Origin: Pandoraea commovens
GTDB lineage: Bacteria; Pseudomonadota; Gammaproteobacteria; Burkholderiales; Burkholderiaceae
Reading direction: 5' to 3'
DNA: 64,000 nt
Assembly (NCBI RefSeq): GCF_902459615.1
Contig: NZ_CABPSA010000005.1
Span: 62,001 to 126,000 of the forward strand
Below, one piece after another: positions 19,780 through 29,025 of the stretch. The number at the start of each line of letters is the position of its first letter. The first letter of the stretch is position 1. The notes below the pieces were generated by a model. That model was not told the origin of the DNA and searched no databases. It saw only the letters and a program-made list of their open reading frames with translations. Both the position numbers and the translations under genes were made by a program.

Positions 19780-21903
19780 TTACGCGTGCGGATCGTCCGG
19801 CACCGTGTCCAGATCCGCCAGCCACACCACCGACTCCGAATCGCTCGGCGCACGCCAGTCGCCACGCGGCGAGAGCGAACCGCCCGTGCCGACCTTCGGC
19901 GCATTCGGAATGCACGAACGCTTGAACTGGCTCGTACGGAAGAATCGATCCAGGAAAATGCGCAGGTTGCGCTTGATCGCAACCAGATCGTAGGCGTTGC
20001 GCGACGCGTGCCCTTCGTCCGGCCAGCGCCCCTGCGACGCATCGTGCCACGCACTCCACGACAGGAACGCCACCTTGCGCGGCGCATAGCCGAAGCGCAG
20101 CGTGTAGTAGAGGTTGAAGTCCTGCAATTCGTACGGGCCGATGAAATGCTCGGTGCGCTGTTCGGGCGCGCCGTTGGCCTTGCCCGGCACGAGTTCCGGG
20201 CTGATTTCAGTCTCAAGAATATCGATGAGGACGTTGCGGCGCTGTCCTTCCTTGCCGCCCTTAACATCCTTAACGTCCTTACCGTCCTTCTGCGCTTTGG
20301 CCGACGCAGCGCCACCCAGTTGCCCCGTCTCCGCGACCCAGCGCACGAGATGCATGATGAGCGTCTTGGGCACGCTGGCGTTCACGTTGTAGTGCGACAT
20401 ATGATCGCCCACACCGTAAGTGCACCAGCCCAGCGCCAACTCGCTCAGGTCGCCCGTACCGATCACAATCGCCCCCAGGTGATTCGCCAAACGGAACAGG
20501 TGGTTGGTGCGCTCGCCCGCCTGCACGTTCTCGAACGTGACGTCGTAGACTTCCTCGCCCTTCGCGAACGGATGATCGAGGTCCTTCAACATCTGCATGC
20601 AACTCGGACGAATATCGATCTCGCGCGCCGTGCATCCCACGGCGTCCATCAACTCGCGCGCCTGACGTAGCGTGCGCTCGCTCGTCGCGAAGCCCGGCAT
20701 CGTGTAGGCCAGAATATTCGCGCGCGGCAGACCCAGCCGGTCCATGACCTTGGCGCAGACGAGCAACGCATGCGTCGAGTCCAGCCCGCCGGACACACCG
20801 ATCACGACCTTCTGAATCTTCGACGACGCGAGACGCTGCATCAGCGCCTGCACCTGAATGTTGTAGACCTCGTGGCAGCGCTCGTCGCGACGCGCCGCAT
20901 CGGACGGCACATAAGGGAAGCGCGCAATTGCGCGTGCGAGCGGCAGTTCGGCGTCACGCGGCAGGGTGACGTCGACCTTGATCGTGCGAAAGCGCGCCAC
21001 TTCGTCGGCATGGCGGCGCACCGACACACCGAACGTCGTCTGATGCATGCGCTCACGGGCGAGGCGCTCCAGATCGACATCGGCGAAGATCAGATGCGAC
21101 TCGCTGGCGAAGCGCGCCGACTCGGCGAGCATGTCGCCGTTCTCGTAGATGAGCGCCTGTCCGTCCCACGCGAGGTCGGTCGTCGATTCGCCCTGCCCGG
21201 CCGAGGTGTACAGATACGCCGCGAGGCAACGCGCCGACTGCTGGGCGACCAGTTGATGACGATAGGTCGACTTGCCCACGACCACGTTCGATGCCGACAG
21301 GTTGACGAGCACCGTCGCCCCCGCAAGTGCTGCGAACGACGACGGCGGCACCGGCACCCAGACGTCTTCGCAGATCTCGCAGTGAAAGCGCAGCAGCGGC
21401 TGATCGGCAGCTTCGAAGATGAGCGCACCGAACGGCACGTCGTTGCCCAGCAGGGCGACGGAATCGACGCCTGCGTCATCCGCTGCGTTGAACTGGCGCG
21501 CTTCGTAGAACTCGCTGTAGTTCGGGAGATACGTCTTGGGGACAACGCCGTGAATGCGGCCGCGCGCCACCACGACGGCGCAGTTGAACAGGCGCTGCTG
21601 CACGCGCACCGGCATGCCGACGATCATCGCAATGACCAGCTCCCGGCTCGCGGCCACGATCTCGGCCAGCGCGGCGTCGCAGGCGTCCTGCAAGGCGCGC
21701 TGCTGGAACAGGTCTTCGCAGCTGTAGGCAGGAATGCCAAGTTCGGGGAAGGCGACGAGTACCGCACCCTCGGCGTCGGCCTGACGGGCCAGCGCGATGG
21801 TCTGGGCTGCGTTGAAAGCGGGATCGGCGACGCGGCATTGCGGCACTCCGACGGCCACACGCGCGAAATCGTGATTGTAGAGATTGAGAAATCGGTTGGT
21901 CAT
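19780..21903 (-). CDS. nadE: glutamine-dependent NAD+ synthase
   Basis: 707 residues from ATG 21903 ([16 protein letters not shown]). It makes NAD+ from deamido-NAD+ with ATP and glutamine. The N-terminal nitrilase-type amidase shows the triad Glu in AFPELGIP, Lys in [10 protein letters not shown] and Cys in CEICEDVW. The C-terminal synthase has the PP-loop [13 protein letters not shown] Lys/Asp/Gly-rich insert ([18 protein letters not shown]) sits in the synthase domain and is encoded by 9-bp tandem repeats, not a usual family element. Confidence 0.95.
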   Translation of the reverse strand: MTNRFLNLYNHDFARVAVGVPQCRVADPAFNAAQTIALARQADAEGAVLVAFPELGIPAYSCEDLFQQRALQDACDAALAEIVAASRELVIAMIVGMPVRVQQRLFNCAVVVARGRIHGVVPKTYLPNYSEFYEARQFNAADDAGVDSVALLGNDVPFGALIFEAADQPLLRFHCEICEDVWVPVPPSSFAALAGATVLVNLSASNVVVGKSTYRHQLVAQQSARCLAAYLYTSAGQGESTTDLAWDGQALIYENGDMLAESARFASESHLIFADVDLERLARERMHQTTFGVSVRRHADEVARFRTIKVDVTLPRDAELPLARAIARFPYVPSDAARRDERCHEVYNIQVQALMQRLASSKIQKVVIGVSGGLDSTHALLVCAKVMDRLGLPRANILAYTMPGFATSERTLRQARELMDAVGCTAREIDIRPSCMQMLKDLDHPFAKGEEVYDVTFENVQAGERTNHLFRLANHLGAIVIGTGDLSELALGWCTYGVGDHMSHYNVNASVPKTLIMHLVRWVAETGQLGGAASAKAQKDGKDVKDVKGGKEGQRRNVLIDILETEISPELVPGKANGAPEQRTEHFIGPYELQDFNLYYTLRFGYAPRKVAFLSWSAWHDASQGRWPDEGHASRNAYDLVAIKRNLRIFLDRFFRTSQFKRSCIPNAPKVGTGGSLSPRGDWRAPSDSESVVWLADLDTVPDDPHA
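20260..20286 (-). repeat. three 9-bp tandem units inside nadE
   Basis: CTTAACATC, CTTAACGTC and CTTACCGTC lie in direct succession (plus strand), coding for the DGK-DVK-DVK part of a charged insert in NadE. Units differ by one or two bases, so this is an aged slippage product kept in frame. Confidence 0.7.
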
Positions 21904-22008
21904 GTCGGCGGCTACCATGCATCGCCCTTGTGCCGTGACGTCGGCAGGCATACCTGTCGGGCGTTTGCAGCGATGAAGCGGGCGTAAGAATCGTCAGTAT
22001 ATTACGCG

Positions 22009-22030
22009 AGGCCCCGCCTTGCCGGGGCCT
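22009..22030. other. hairpin between nadE and the FemAB/GNAT-like gene
   Basis: AGGCCCCG and CGGGGCCT pair around a 6-nt loop. On the minus strand this precedes nadE by about 105 nt and follows the upstream gene, so it could end that transcript. No T-run is present. Confidence 0.4.
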
Positions 22031-22052
22031 GCCTTCGACGGCGCTATGTCCA

Positions 22053-22087
22053 CAATACGTCCCGAGTACGGCCCCAATATGTCCCGA
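22053..22087 (+). repeat. direct repeat CAATAYGTCCCGA
   Basis: CAATACGTCCCGA (22053 to 22065) and CAATATGTCCCGA (22075 to 22087) repeat 22 bp apart, about two helix turns, just inside the nadE upstream region. This layout suits a regulator binding one DNA face, but no regulator can be named. Confidence 0.4.
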
Positions 22088-22093
22088 AATCGC

Positions 22094-23230
22094 TCAGGAC
22101 GCCGGTCGCTTGAACGGCGTATGCGCTTCCAGCTCGCCGATGTGCTCGTCCATCGCTGACGTCTCACGGTCGAGAAAATCCTCGATGGCCTGCGCGAATC
22201 GTTCGTCGGCAATCCAATGGGCGGACCACGTAGGCGTGGGTAACAGACCGCGCGACATCTTATGCACGCCTTGCGCGCCGCCTTCGAAACTGCGCAGCCC
22301 GTGCGCGATACAGTACTCGATGCCCTGCGCGTAGCAGGTCTCGAAATGCATCCCGGAGACGAAGTCCGTCGTCCCCCAATAGCGGCCGTACATCGTGTCG
22401 CCGCTCACGACATTGAGTGCGCACGCGAGCGGCTGGCCGTCACGCTCCGCCATGACGAGCAGCAACGCGTCGGGCATCGTCGCGTGCACCTGCCCGAAGA
22501 ACGCACGACTCAGATACGGTGAATTCCAGTGCTCACGGTAGGTGTTTTCGTAGCACTGATAAAAGAAGTCGAGCGCTGCGTCATCGATTTGCTCGCCGCG
22601 CAGCCAACGGTACGTCACCCCGGCCTCGCGCACGCGCCGACGGTCCTGTTTCAGCTTCTTGCGCTTCTCCTGATTCATCTGCGCGAGGAAGTCGTCGAAC
22701 GTGGCGAAGCCCGGATTTTCCCAATGAAACTGCACGCCTTCGCGCAGCATGTATCCGGCTTCGGTGAGCGCGGCCAGATCGTCGTCGTGCGTGAACAGCA
22801 CGTGGATGGACGACAGTTCAAGCTGCCGGGCGAACGCAATCGCACCGCGCGCCAGCGCCACGCGATCCGCCTGCGTGCGTGCGAGCAGACGCGGCCCGGT
22901 CACGGGCGAGAACGGCACGGCGCACAACAGCTTGGGGTAGTACTCGAGACCGTGACGCGCGAAGGCGTCGGCCCATGCGTGGTCGAAGACATATTCGCCC
23001 CGGGAGTGCGACTTGACGTAGAGCGGCATCGCGCCGACGAGCACTTCGTCTGCATGCATGAGCAGATAGGCCGGTTGCCAGCCCGTACGCTTGGCGGCGC
23101 ACCCCGTCTCGTGCATCGCGTGCAGGAACGCGTGCTGCACGAACGGGTTGTCGCCCGCGAGCGCGTTCCACGCGTTGGCTGGCACGTCTTCAATCGATTG
23201 CACTACACGGATGACTACGTCGCTGCTCAC
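22094..23230 (-). CDS. FemAB/GNAT-like protein (PF04339-type, peptidoglycan-related acyltransferase family)
   Basis: 378 residues from GTG 23230, with GAGGTG a few bases upstream; no ATG fits. The N-terminal part (NPFVQHAFLHAMHETGCAA), the KLLCAVPFSPVTGPR segment and the C-terminal FEGGAQGVHKMSRGLLPTPT belong to the FemAB-like family that is common in proteobacteria and annotated as GNAT or peptidoglycan-recognition protein. Two GNAT-like halves are likely. Biochemical function is not established. It is encoded between nadE and ppa on the same strand. Confidence 0.85.
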   Translation of the reverse strand: MSSDVVIRVVQSIEDVPANAWNALAGDNPFVQHAFLHAMHETGCAAKRTGWQPAYLLMHADEVLVGAMPLYVKSHSRGEYVFDHAWADAFARHGLEYYPKLLCAVPFSPVTGPRLLARTQADRVALARGAIAFARQLELSSIHVLFTHDDDLAALTEAGYMLREGVQFHWENPGFATFDDFLAQMNQEKRKKLKQDRRRVREAGVTYRWLRGEQIDDAALDFFYQCYENTYREHWNSPYLSRAFFGQVHATMPDALLLVMAERDGQPLACALNVVSGDTMYGRYWGTTDFVSGMHFETCYAQGIEYCIAHGLRSFEGGAQGVHKMSRGLLPTPTWSAHWIADERFAQAIEDFLDRETSAMDEHIGELEAHTPFKRPAS

Positions 23231-23264
23231 TTCACACCTCGTTTGCAAACCGGCGGCTTGCGAA

Positions 23265-23289
23265 AAAACCCGGCACACGGCCGGGTTTT
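23265..23289 (-). terminator. ppa terminator
   Basis: AAAACCCGGC and GCCGGGTTTT form a 10-bp stem with a 5-nt loop; on the minus strand it is followed by T residues. It lies about 45 bp after the ppa stop. Confidence 0.9.
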
Positions 23290-23332
23290 CTTTGCGTCGA
23301 CGAACGACGCGGCAAACTTGGCGAAGTGGAAA

Positions 23333-23860
23333 TTACTTCTTCGCGTTCGCGACGCCTTCGGTGATTTCCTTGTGGGCGGCTTCGATGCCTTCCCAGCCTT
23401 CGACCTTGACCCACTTGCCCTTTTCGAGCGCCTTGTATTGCTCGAAGAAGTGCTTGATCTGGTCCTTCAGGTAGCCCGGCACGTCGTCGATCGACTTCAT
23501 GTGTGCCGTCATCGGGCAGATCTTGTCGACCGGCACGACCACGAGCTTGGCGTCCACGCCCGACTCATCGGTCATGTTGAGCATGCCCAGTGCGCGGCAG
23601 CGGACGACCGAGCCAGCCAGCAGCGGGAACGGCGTGACGACCAGCGCATCGACGGGGTCGCCGTCGCCAGCCAGCGTTTGCGGAATGAAGCCGTAGTTGG
23701 CCGGGTAACGCATACCCGTGCCGATGAAGCGGTCAACGACCAGCAGGCCCAGATCCTTGTCGGCTTCGTACTTCACCGGGTCGCTTTGCGCCGGGATCTC
23801 GATGATGACGTTGAAATCGTTGGGGAGGTCCTTACCGGCAGGCACGTGGTTGAAGCTCAT
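23333..23860 (-). CDS. ppa: inorganic pyrophosphatase (family I)
   Basis: 175 residues from ATG 23860 ([16 protein letters not shown]), with AGGA upstream at 8 to 9 nt. Cytosolic Mg2+ enzyme that splits pyrophosphate and drives biosynthesis. The signature [10 protein letters not shown] and the catalytic Lys/Tyr segment [12 protein letters not shown] are intact. Its own promoter and terminator suggest a single-gene unit. Confidence 0.97.
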   Translation of the reverse strand: MSFNHVPAGKDLPNDFNVIIEIPAQSDPVKYEADKDLGLLVVDRFIGTGMRYPANYGFIPQTLAGDGDPVDALVVTPFPLLAGSVVRCRALGMLNMTDESGVDAKLVVVPVDKICPMTAHMKSIDDVPGYLKDQIKHFFEQYKALEKGKWVKVEGWEGIEAAHKEITEGVANAKK

Positions 23861-23962
23861 GATGGCATTCCTGTGAATGAAAATTGGCATGCCGCCGCGC
23901 GGCGCGCATGCCCCGCCAACCGGCCGGATGCCACGCCGCCCGACGGCAATCGGGCGCGAAAC

Positions 23963-23968
23963 ATTATA
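23963..23968 (-). promoter_or_regulatory. -10 element for ppa
   Basis: A perfect TATAAT on the minus strand (preceded by CCGC) overlaps the stop codon of the upstream dehydrogenase gene, about 100 nt before the ppa start. No good -35 is visible. Confidence 0.4.
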
Positions 23969-25175
23969 GCGGGTTTGCCTGAATTGCCCCGCCGGCTCGG
24001 TTCTCGTGCAACGACGGCAGCCGTGCCAGCCGTTCAGCCGTCAACGCCCCCACGTTGGCGCAGCCGAGCAGTTGCATCGTCGTGCGCAATTCGCTCAGCA
24101 GCAATGCCAGCACCCCATCCACCCCCTGCCCGCCGCGCGCCGCCACGCCATACAGCGGCGCGCGTCCCAGCAGCACGCCCTTCGCGCCCAGCGCGACGGC
24201 CTTGGCGACGTCGGCCCCGCGCCGCACGCCACCGTCCATGAACACGGACATCGCAGGACCCCCCGCCCCTGGCACGCCAACGGCATCGACGATCGTCGGC
24301 AACGCTTCGACCGGTGCGAGCGTGCTGCCCAACTGGCGTCCGCCGTGATTGGAGACGATGATGCCGTCCGCGCCGTGGGCCTGCGCCTGACGGGCGTCCT
24401 CCACCGTCAGAATGCCCTTGACCAGCACTTCACCCGGCCAGTGCTTGCGCACCCACGTCAGGTCGTGCCAGCCGAGCGACAAGTCCATCTGACGACTCAG
24501 CATCGCCGCGTGACGCGCCAGATCCGCCCGCTCACCCACGCTCTGAGCGATGTTGCGAAGCTGCGGCGCGCCGCCCACGAGCATCTGCCAGCTCCAATGC
24601 GGGTGTCGCATGCAGTCCGCCACGAGTCGCGGTGTGAAGCGCAGGGGCAGCTTGAAGCCGTTGCGCGTGTCGTGATCGCGCTTTCCGTGCACAGGCGTAT
24701 CGACCGTCAGCATCAGCGTTCGAAAGCCTGCCTCGCGCGCCCGGCGCATCATGCTCTCGGCAATGCGCCGATCCTGCTGCACATAGAGTTGCAGCCAAAG
24801 CTCGCCGTTCGGCACCGCCGCGCGCACGTCTTCGAGTAGCGAAGTCGATGCCGTCGACAGCACGAACGGCAGCCCCGCATCCGCAGCGGCACGGGCGAGC
24901 AATTCGTCTGCGCGCGGCCAGAACAGGCCGTTCAGGCCGGTCGGGCCGACGACCATCGGGGCGGCCGCCGACCGTCCCCAGAAATTCGTCTCGCTGGATG
25001 TGGCGGAGATATCCGTCATGACGCGCGGCGCGAAGCCCCACTGCCCGAAGGCGTCCCGATTGCGCCGCAGCGCCTCCCCGTCCTCCGCACCGCCTTCCAG
25101 ATAATCGAAGGCCAGCTTCGTCAGACGACGCTTCGCCGCCCGACGGTAATCCTCCACGCAGGAAAACGCGTGCAT
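23964..25175 (-). CDS. FMN-dependent alpha-hydroxy-acid dehydrogenase, (S)-mandelate/L-lactate dehydrogenase-like
   Basis: 403 residues from ATG 25175, preceded by GGGGGAG. TIM-barrel enzyme that oxidises an L-2-hydroxy acid to the 2-keto acid. YLEGGAEDG near the N-terminus and the catalytic stretch [14 protein letters not shown] with [10 protein letters not shown] and [10 protein letters not shown] match the family. The segment between about 180 and 225 ([18 protein letters not shown]) is like the membrane-associated mandelate/lactate dehydrogenases. It diverges from the IclR gene, so it probably belongs to the catabolic cluster. The substrate is not evident. Confidence 0.88.
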   Translation of the reverse strand: MHAFSCVEDYRRAAKRRLTKLAFDYLEGGAEDGEALRRNRDAFGQWGFAPRVMTDISATSSETNFWGRSAAAPMVVGPTGLNGLFWPRADELLARAAADAGLPFVLSTASTSLLEDVRAAVPNGELWLQLYVQQDRRIAESMMRRAREAGFRTLMLTVDTPVHGKRDHDTRNGFKLPLRFTPRLVADCMRHPHWSWQMLVGGAPQLRNIAQSVGERADLARHAAMLSRQMDLSLGWHDLTWVRKHWPGEVLVKGILTVEDARQAQAHGADGIIVSNHGGRQLGSTLAPVEALPTIVDAVGVPGAGGPAMSVFMDGGVRRGADVAKAVALGAKGVLLGRAPLYGVAARGGQGVDGVLALLLSELRTTMQLLGCANVGALTAERLARLPSLHENRAGGAIQANPL

Positions 25176-25266
25176 TGCTCCCCCTGTCTTGATGTTCTCG
25201 CGTGCCCCGCCGCATCCGCTTCTAAATGCCCTGAAATTGGGCAAAGTTCGCTACTTGGGCACAAAC

Positions 25267-25275
25267 AATTGCATT
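25267..25275. promoter_or_regulatory. candidate operator AATTGCATT in the dehydrogenase/iclR divergent region
   Basis: AATTGCATT lies about 40 bp before the iclR-type start. It is followed by two copies of CATTACAATC (25272 to 25281 and 25287 to 25296). The same core, AATTGCAAT, occurs twice before the aldehyde dehydrogenase gene. Likely bound by the adjacent IclR protein. Confidence 0.45.
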
Positions 25276-25314
25276 ACAATCACAATCATTACAATCCGAA
25301 CAACCCGCACACCC

Positions 25315-26175
25315 ATGCCGCGCTCATCCGCCGGGTCGTCGCGCTCTGCCACAGACGCCACCCAATCCACCAGCGACACCGCTTCGAGCGCCGCCGCCCT
25401 GCGTTCCTCGCTCTTCGTCGGCTCGACCGAGAAGACGTTTCAGGTGCTGCACGCCTTCGACGGTCCTGCGCGGTACATGACGCTGGGCGACATCGCCAAA
25501 GCGGCGGATCTGGATCGCAGCGCCACGCAGCGACTGGTGCATACGCTTGAAGCCCTTGGCTATCTCTTCCGCGTACCGGAGACGCGTACCTACGGGCTGA
25601 CGACCAAGGTGTTGCAGTTCTCGTACAACTACATTCGCGCCAACGAGCTGGTCGACAAGGCGTCGCCGTATCTGCTCGACATTAGCCGCCGTGTGGGCGA
25701 GACGACCAACTTGCAAGAGCTGGACGGCCACGAGATCGTGTTCGTCGCACGCTTTCCCGGACAGCATCTGGTGAACATCGATATCGTGGTCGGTGCGCGT
25801 CTGCCCGCGATGTTCACGGCGTCGGGCATTGCAATCCTGTCGCGTCTGCCCGAAGCGCGCGTGCGTGAGATTCTGTCGGGCACGGCGCTCGAACCGATGA
25901 CGCCGTACACGCTCATCGACGAGAAGAAGCTGCTCGAACGGATTGCGCAGACCACGCGTCGCGGCTATGCCATCGTCGAGAACGAAACCGTGATGGGCGA
26001 CATCTCGGTCGCGGCCCCGATCACCGATCACGACGGTCACGCCGTCGCAGCCATCAACATCTCGGTGCCGACCTCGCGCTGGACGCGTGAGCGCGCGGAA
26101 GCCGAACTCGCCCCGCACATTCAGGTCGCCGCGACCTCGATCTCGAAGTCGCGACTGTCGACGTTCCGACGCTAA
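25315..26175 (+). CDS. IclR-family transcriptional regulator
   Basis: 286 residues from ATG 25315. After a Ser/Thr/Ala-rich N-terminal tail of about 40 residues, a winged helix-turn-helix (MTLGDIAKAADLDRSATQRL) and the IclR effector-binding domain follow (MFTASGIAILSRLP and RRGYAIVENETVMGDISVAA). IclR proteins bind small acids and control catabolic genes. Placement between the hydroxy-acid dehydrogenase and the DapA-family gene makes it the likely local regulator. Confidence 0.93.
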   Translation: MPRSSAGSSRSATDATQSTSDTASSAAALRSSLFVGSTEKTFQVLHAFDGPARYMTLGDIAKAADLDRSATQRLVHTLEALGYLFRVPETRTYGLTTKVLQFSYNYIRANELVDKASPYLLDISRRVGETTNLQELDGHEIVFVARFPGQHLVNIDIVVGARLPAMFTASGIAILSRLPEARVREILSGTALEPMTPYTLIDEKKLLERIAQTTRRGYAIVENETVMGDISVAAPITDHDGHAVAAINISVPTSRWTRERAEAELAPHIQVAATSISKSRLSTFRR

Positions 26176-26214
26176 GCGCGCTCAGGCGCTATCGGGTGCC
26201 ATCAGTTGCTATCG

Positions 26215-26236
26215 GGCGGTGACACGCGTCACCGCC
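26215..26236. terminator. hairpin between convergent iclR-type and dapA-like genes
   Basis: GGCGGTGAC and GTCACCGCC form a 9-bp stem with loop ACGC, centred in the 69-bp gap between the two stop codons. It may serve both strands. No long T-run. GCTATCGGG occurs twice just before it. Confidence 0.5.
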
Positions 26237-26244
26237 GACACACT

Positions 26245-27156
26245 TCAACGACCTTCGAAAATCGCCAGCTGACGCGCCAGTTCTTCGCGCAGTTCGGCCG
26301 ACAGCGCCGGTGCGGGCGACACGAGCGGTGCGAGCATCGCCGGGGCGTTCACGCCGATCAGATCCATCACCGACTTCATCGGACCGGGGTTGGTCTCGGC
26401 GAAGGCCAGATTCATCAGAGGAATCAGCGAGCGGTGCAGCGCCAGCGCATCGGCCGTCTTGCCTTCCGACGCGAGCGAGAAGATGCGTTGCCAGGCCGTC
26501 GGCAACAACGACGCCGTCACCACGATCCCGCCACGCGCACCGGCTGCCACATGCAGCGGGAACAACGTGTCTTCGCCGCTCAGCACGGCAAACGACTCGT
26601 CGACACCGGCGATGGTGCGCAGGAAATGCCACATGTCCGTGTTGCAGGCCTTCATGCCGATGATGTTCTCGTGGCGCGACAGCTCATGCAGCACTTCCGG
26701 CGCAATCGCGATACGCGTGCGATACGGAATTTCGTAGATGAGGATGGGCAGCGGCGACTCATCGGCGTAGCGCAGGAAGTAGTCGCGAATACCGGCTTGC
26801 GTCGGGTTCGTGTAGTACGGCGTGAGGACCAGCAGACCGTCGGCACCGGCAGCGGCGAAGTCACGGCCCGCTTCGATGGCGTCGTGATAACCGGGATCGA
26901 GCACACCGGCGATCACCGGCACGTCGCGGCCGTGGTCACGCACTTCCTGCGCCGTAAGTTCGGCCATGCGTACACGCTCGGCGCGCGAGAGTGCACCGTA
27001 TTCGCCCGTGCCGCCCAGCGGCACCACACCGTCGATGCCCTGCGCCAGCAGGTAACGCATGAGCGCACGTGCGCCTTCGATGTGGATCGTGTCGTCGGTG
27101 TGCACCGGTGTGGGGATGGCCGGGAAAATGCCCTTCAGTTGTGCGGAGCGAAGCAT
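26245..27156 (-). CDS. DapA-family (DHDPS/N-acetylneuraminate lyase) class I aldolase or dehydratase
   Basis: 303 residues. The Schiff-base Lys169 (GMKAC), Tyr141 in YEIPYRT and the GGTGEYG loop (48 to 54) show an active member of the superfamily. YEIP replaces the YNVP of true lysine-pathway DapA, and the catabolic neighbours also argue against lysine synthesis. Relatives split or dehydrate 2-keto-3-deoxy sugar acids or deaminate pyrroline hydroxycarboxylates. First intracellular enzyme beside the ABC genes, 54 bp after the permease gene in the same direction of cluster reading. Exact substrate unknown. Confidence 0.88.
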   Translation of the reverse strand: MLRSAQLKGIFPAIPTPVHTDDTIHIEGARALMRYLLAQGIDGVVPLGGTGEYGALSRAERVRMAELTAQEVRDHGRDVPVIAGVLDPGYHDAIEAGRDFAAAGADGLLVLTPYYTNPTQAGIRDYFLRYADESPLPILIYEIPYRTRIAIAPEVLHELSRHENIIGMKACNTDMWHFLRTIAGVDESFAVLSGEDTLFPLHVAAGARGGIVVTASLLPTAWQRIFSLASEGKTADALALHRSLIPLMNLAFAETNPGPMKSVMDLIGVNAPAMLAPLVSPAPALSAELREELARQLAIFEGR

Positions 27157-27210
27157 GAGTTAAACGTCCGTGAATCGTAAGTTTGTTGGGGCGGATACCG
27201 CATCCGGGCT

Positions 27211-29022
27211 TCAGGTCGCGAGGCTGCGCCGGCGCAGTCGCTCGGCCACCCAGATCAGTGCGGCGATGAAAAGGAACAGGCACGTGGACACTGCGGCGAT
27301 CACCGGCGAGATCTGCATCGTGATCTCGTCCCAGAACTGCTTGGGCAAGGTGGTCGACAGCCCGCCCGACGTGAACAGCGCAATCGTGAGCTCGTCGAAC
27401 GACGTCGCGAACGCGAACAGGAACGACGACAGCAGACCGGCACCGAGAATCGGGAACGTCACCCGGCGCAGCGTGGCCCAAGGGCGAGCGCCCAGGCTGT
27501 ACGCCGCCAGATCGAGACGCGTGTCGTAGTTGCGCAGCACCGCCATCATCGTGATAACGACGTACGGCACGGCCACCACGGTGTGCGCGAGCGTCAGGCC
27601 CACGCTGGAGCCGACCAGACCGATCTTCGCGAAGAAATAGAACACGCCGACGGCGAGGATCATGCGCGGCACGACAATCGGTGCGAGCACGAAGGCGAGC
27701 ATCGCCGACTTGCCGCGCATGCCACCGCGTACCAGCAGGAACGCCGCCGGGGTGCCGATCAGCATCGACAGCAAGCCTGCACCGATCCCCACGAGCATCG
27801 AGCGCGTGACTGCCTGCATCCACAAAGGCGAATCCCAGATCTGCTGATACCACTGCAACGAGAAGCCCTTCGGCGGCCATGCCAGACCCGAAGCCGAATC
27901 GAACGACATCGGAATCATCAGTAGCGCGGGCGCAGCGAGGAACACGACCAGCAGGAAAACGAACACGCGCAGCACGAGACCGTCGCCCTGCTCCGCCTGG
28001 GCACCGCGCCCTTTCGGGAACGCGCGCAGCAGCAGATCGGTCGCGATGCCAAGCGTCGCGAGCACCTTCTCGCCGAGCGTGCGTGTCCAGCCGCCACGGC
28101 GCTTGCCTGACTTCACATCGCCCGCGCCACCGGCCATCGTCGACAGACCAACCATACGGTCGTAGACGAAGAACACCACCAGCACCACGGCGAGCAGCAG
28201 CACCGAGATCGCACCGGCAAAACCCCAGTTCAGCGCCTGCATCACCTGATCGATGATGAGCTGCGTGATCATGGTTTCGTGACGGCCACCGAGCAATGTC
28301 GGCGTAATGAAGAAGCCGATGGACGTGACGAACACCATCAGCGCACCGGCGGCCACGCCCGGCAACGACAACGGGAAGTACACGCGCCAGAACACCGTGC
28401 CGGGACGTGCGCCCAGCGTCGAGGCCGCGCTCGGCAGACGACGGTCGATGTTCTCCATGACGGAGAGCATCGTCAGCACCGCCAGCGGCATCAGGGCATG
28501 CACCATCCCCAGCACCACGGCGGGGAAGCTGTAGAGCAGCGACAGCGGCTGATCGATCAGACCGAGATCGAGCAAGGTACGGTTCACGACGCCGTTACGG
28601 CCAAGCAGCACCACCCACGCGAACGTGCGAACAAGAAAGCTCGTCCAGAACGAGAGCAGCAGCCAGAACAGCAGACGTTGCTTGCGCGCGCCGCTGAGCG
28701 TCGAGAGCCGGTAGGCAATCGGATACCCGGTGAGGACCGCGAAGAAGGTCGTGTAGAGCGAGACCTTGAGGGTGATGAGCAACACCTCGACGTACACCGA
28801 CGAGGCGAACAGCCGCTGATATTCGGCAAGCGTAAAGCCGCTTTCACCGCGAATGCTCAGCAGCAGCAACTGGCCGACCGGGTAGATCAGCATGACGGCC
28901 AGCAGGATGACGATGGGGGCTGCCATCAGCAGCGGACGCATGCGCGCGCGCCAGCGCGCCCGGCGCGGGGCCGGTTGAGCGGGTTGGGAGGACGAAGGGC
29001 GGACCACGGCAGATGCACTCAT
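27211..29022 (-). CDS. ABC transporter permease, two permease domains fused
   Basis: 603 residues with about twelve membrane helices. Two consecutive binding-protein-dependent permease domains are present. The first half carries the EAA-type loop ASTLGARPGTVFWRVYFPLS and the second AYSLGARPWATLRRVTFPIL, the contacts for the ATPase. In PotB/PotC systems these are separate proteins; here one chain makes both, as in iron-type FbpB/AfuB permeases. It starts 3 bp after the ATPase stop, indicating tight coupling. Confidence 0.92.
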   Translation of the reverse strand: MSASAVVRPSSSQPAQPAPRRARWRARMRPLLMAAPIVILLAVMLIYPVGQLLLLSIRGESGFTLAEYQRLFASSVYVEVLLITLKVSLYTTFFAVLTGYPIAYRLSTLSGARKQRLLFWLLLSFWTSFLVRTFAWVVLLGRNGVVNRTLLDLGLIDQPLSLLYSFPAVVLGMVHALMPLAVLTMLSVMENIDRRLPSAASTLGARPGTVFWRVYFPLSLPGVAAGALMVFVTSIGFFITPTLLGGRHETMITQLIIDQVMQALNWGFAGAISVLLLAVVLVVFFVYDRMVGLSTMAGGAGDVKSGKRRGGWTRTLGEKVLATLGIATDLLLRAFPKGRGAQAEQGDGLVLRVFVFLLVVFLAAPALLMIPMSFDSASGLAWPPKGFSLQWYQQIWDSPLWMQAVTRSMLVGIGAGLLSMLIGTPAAFLLVRGGMRGKSAMLAFVLAPIVVPRMILAVGVFYFFAKIGLVGSSVGLTLAHTVVAVPYVVITMMAVLRNYDTRLDLAAYSLGARPWATLRRVTFPILGAGLLSSFLFAFATSFDELTIALFTSGGLSTTLPKQFWDEITMQISPVIAAVSTCLFLFIAALIWVAERLRRRSLAT

Positions 29023-29025
29023 GGC

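Noticed and set aside
26245-27156. Lysine-pathway dapA
   Set aside because: The catalytic loop is YEIP rather than YNVP and the neighbours are catabolic, so the gene symbol was not assigned.
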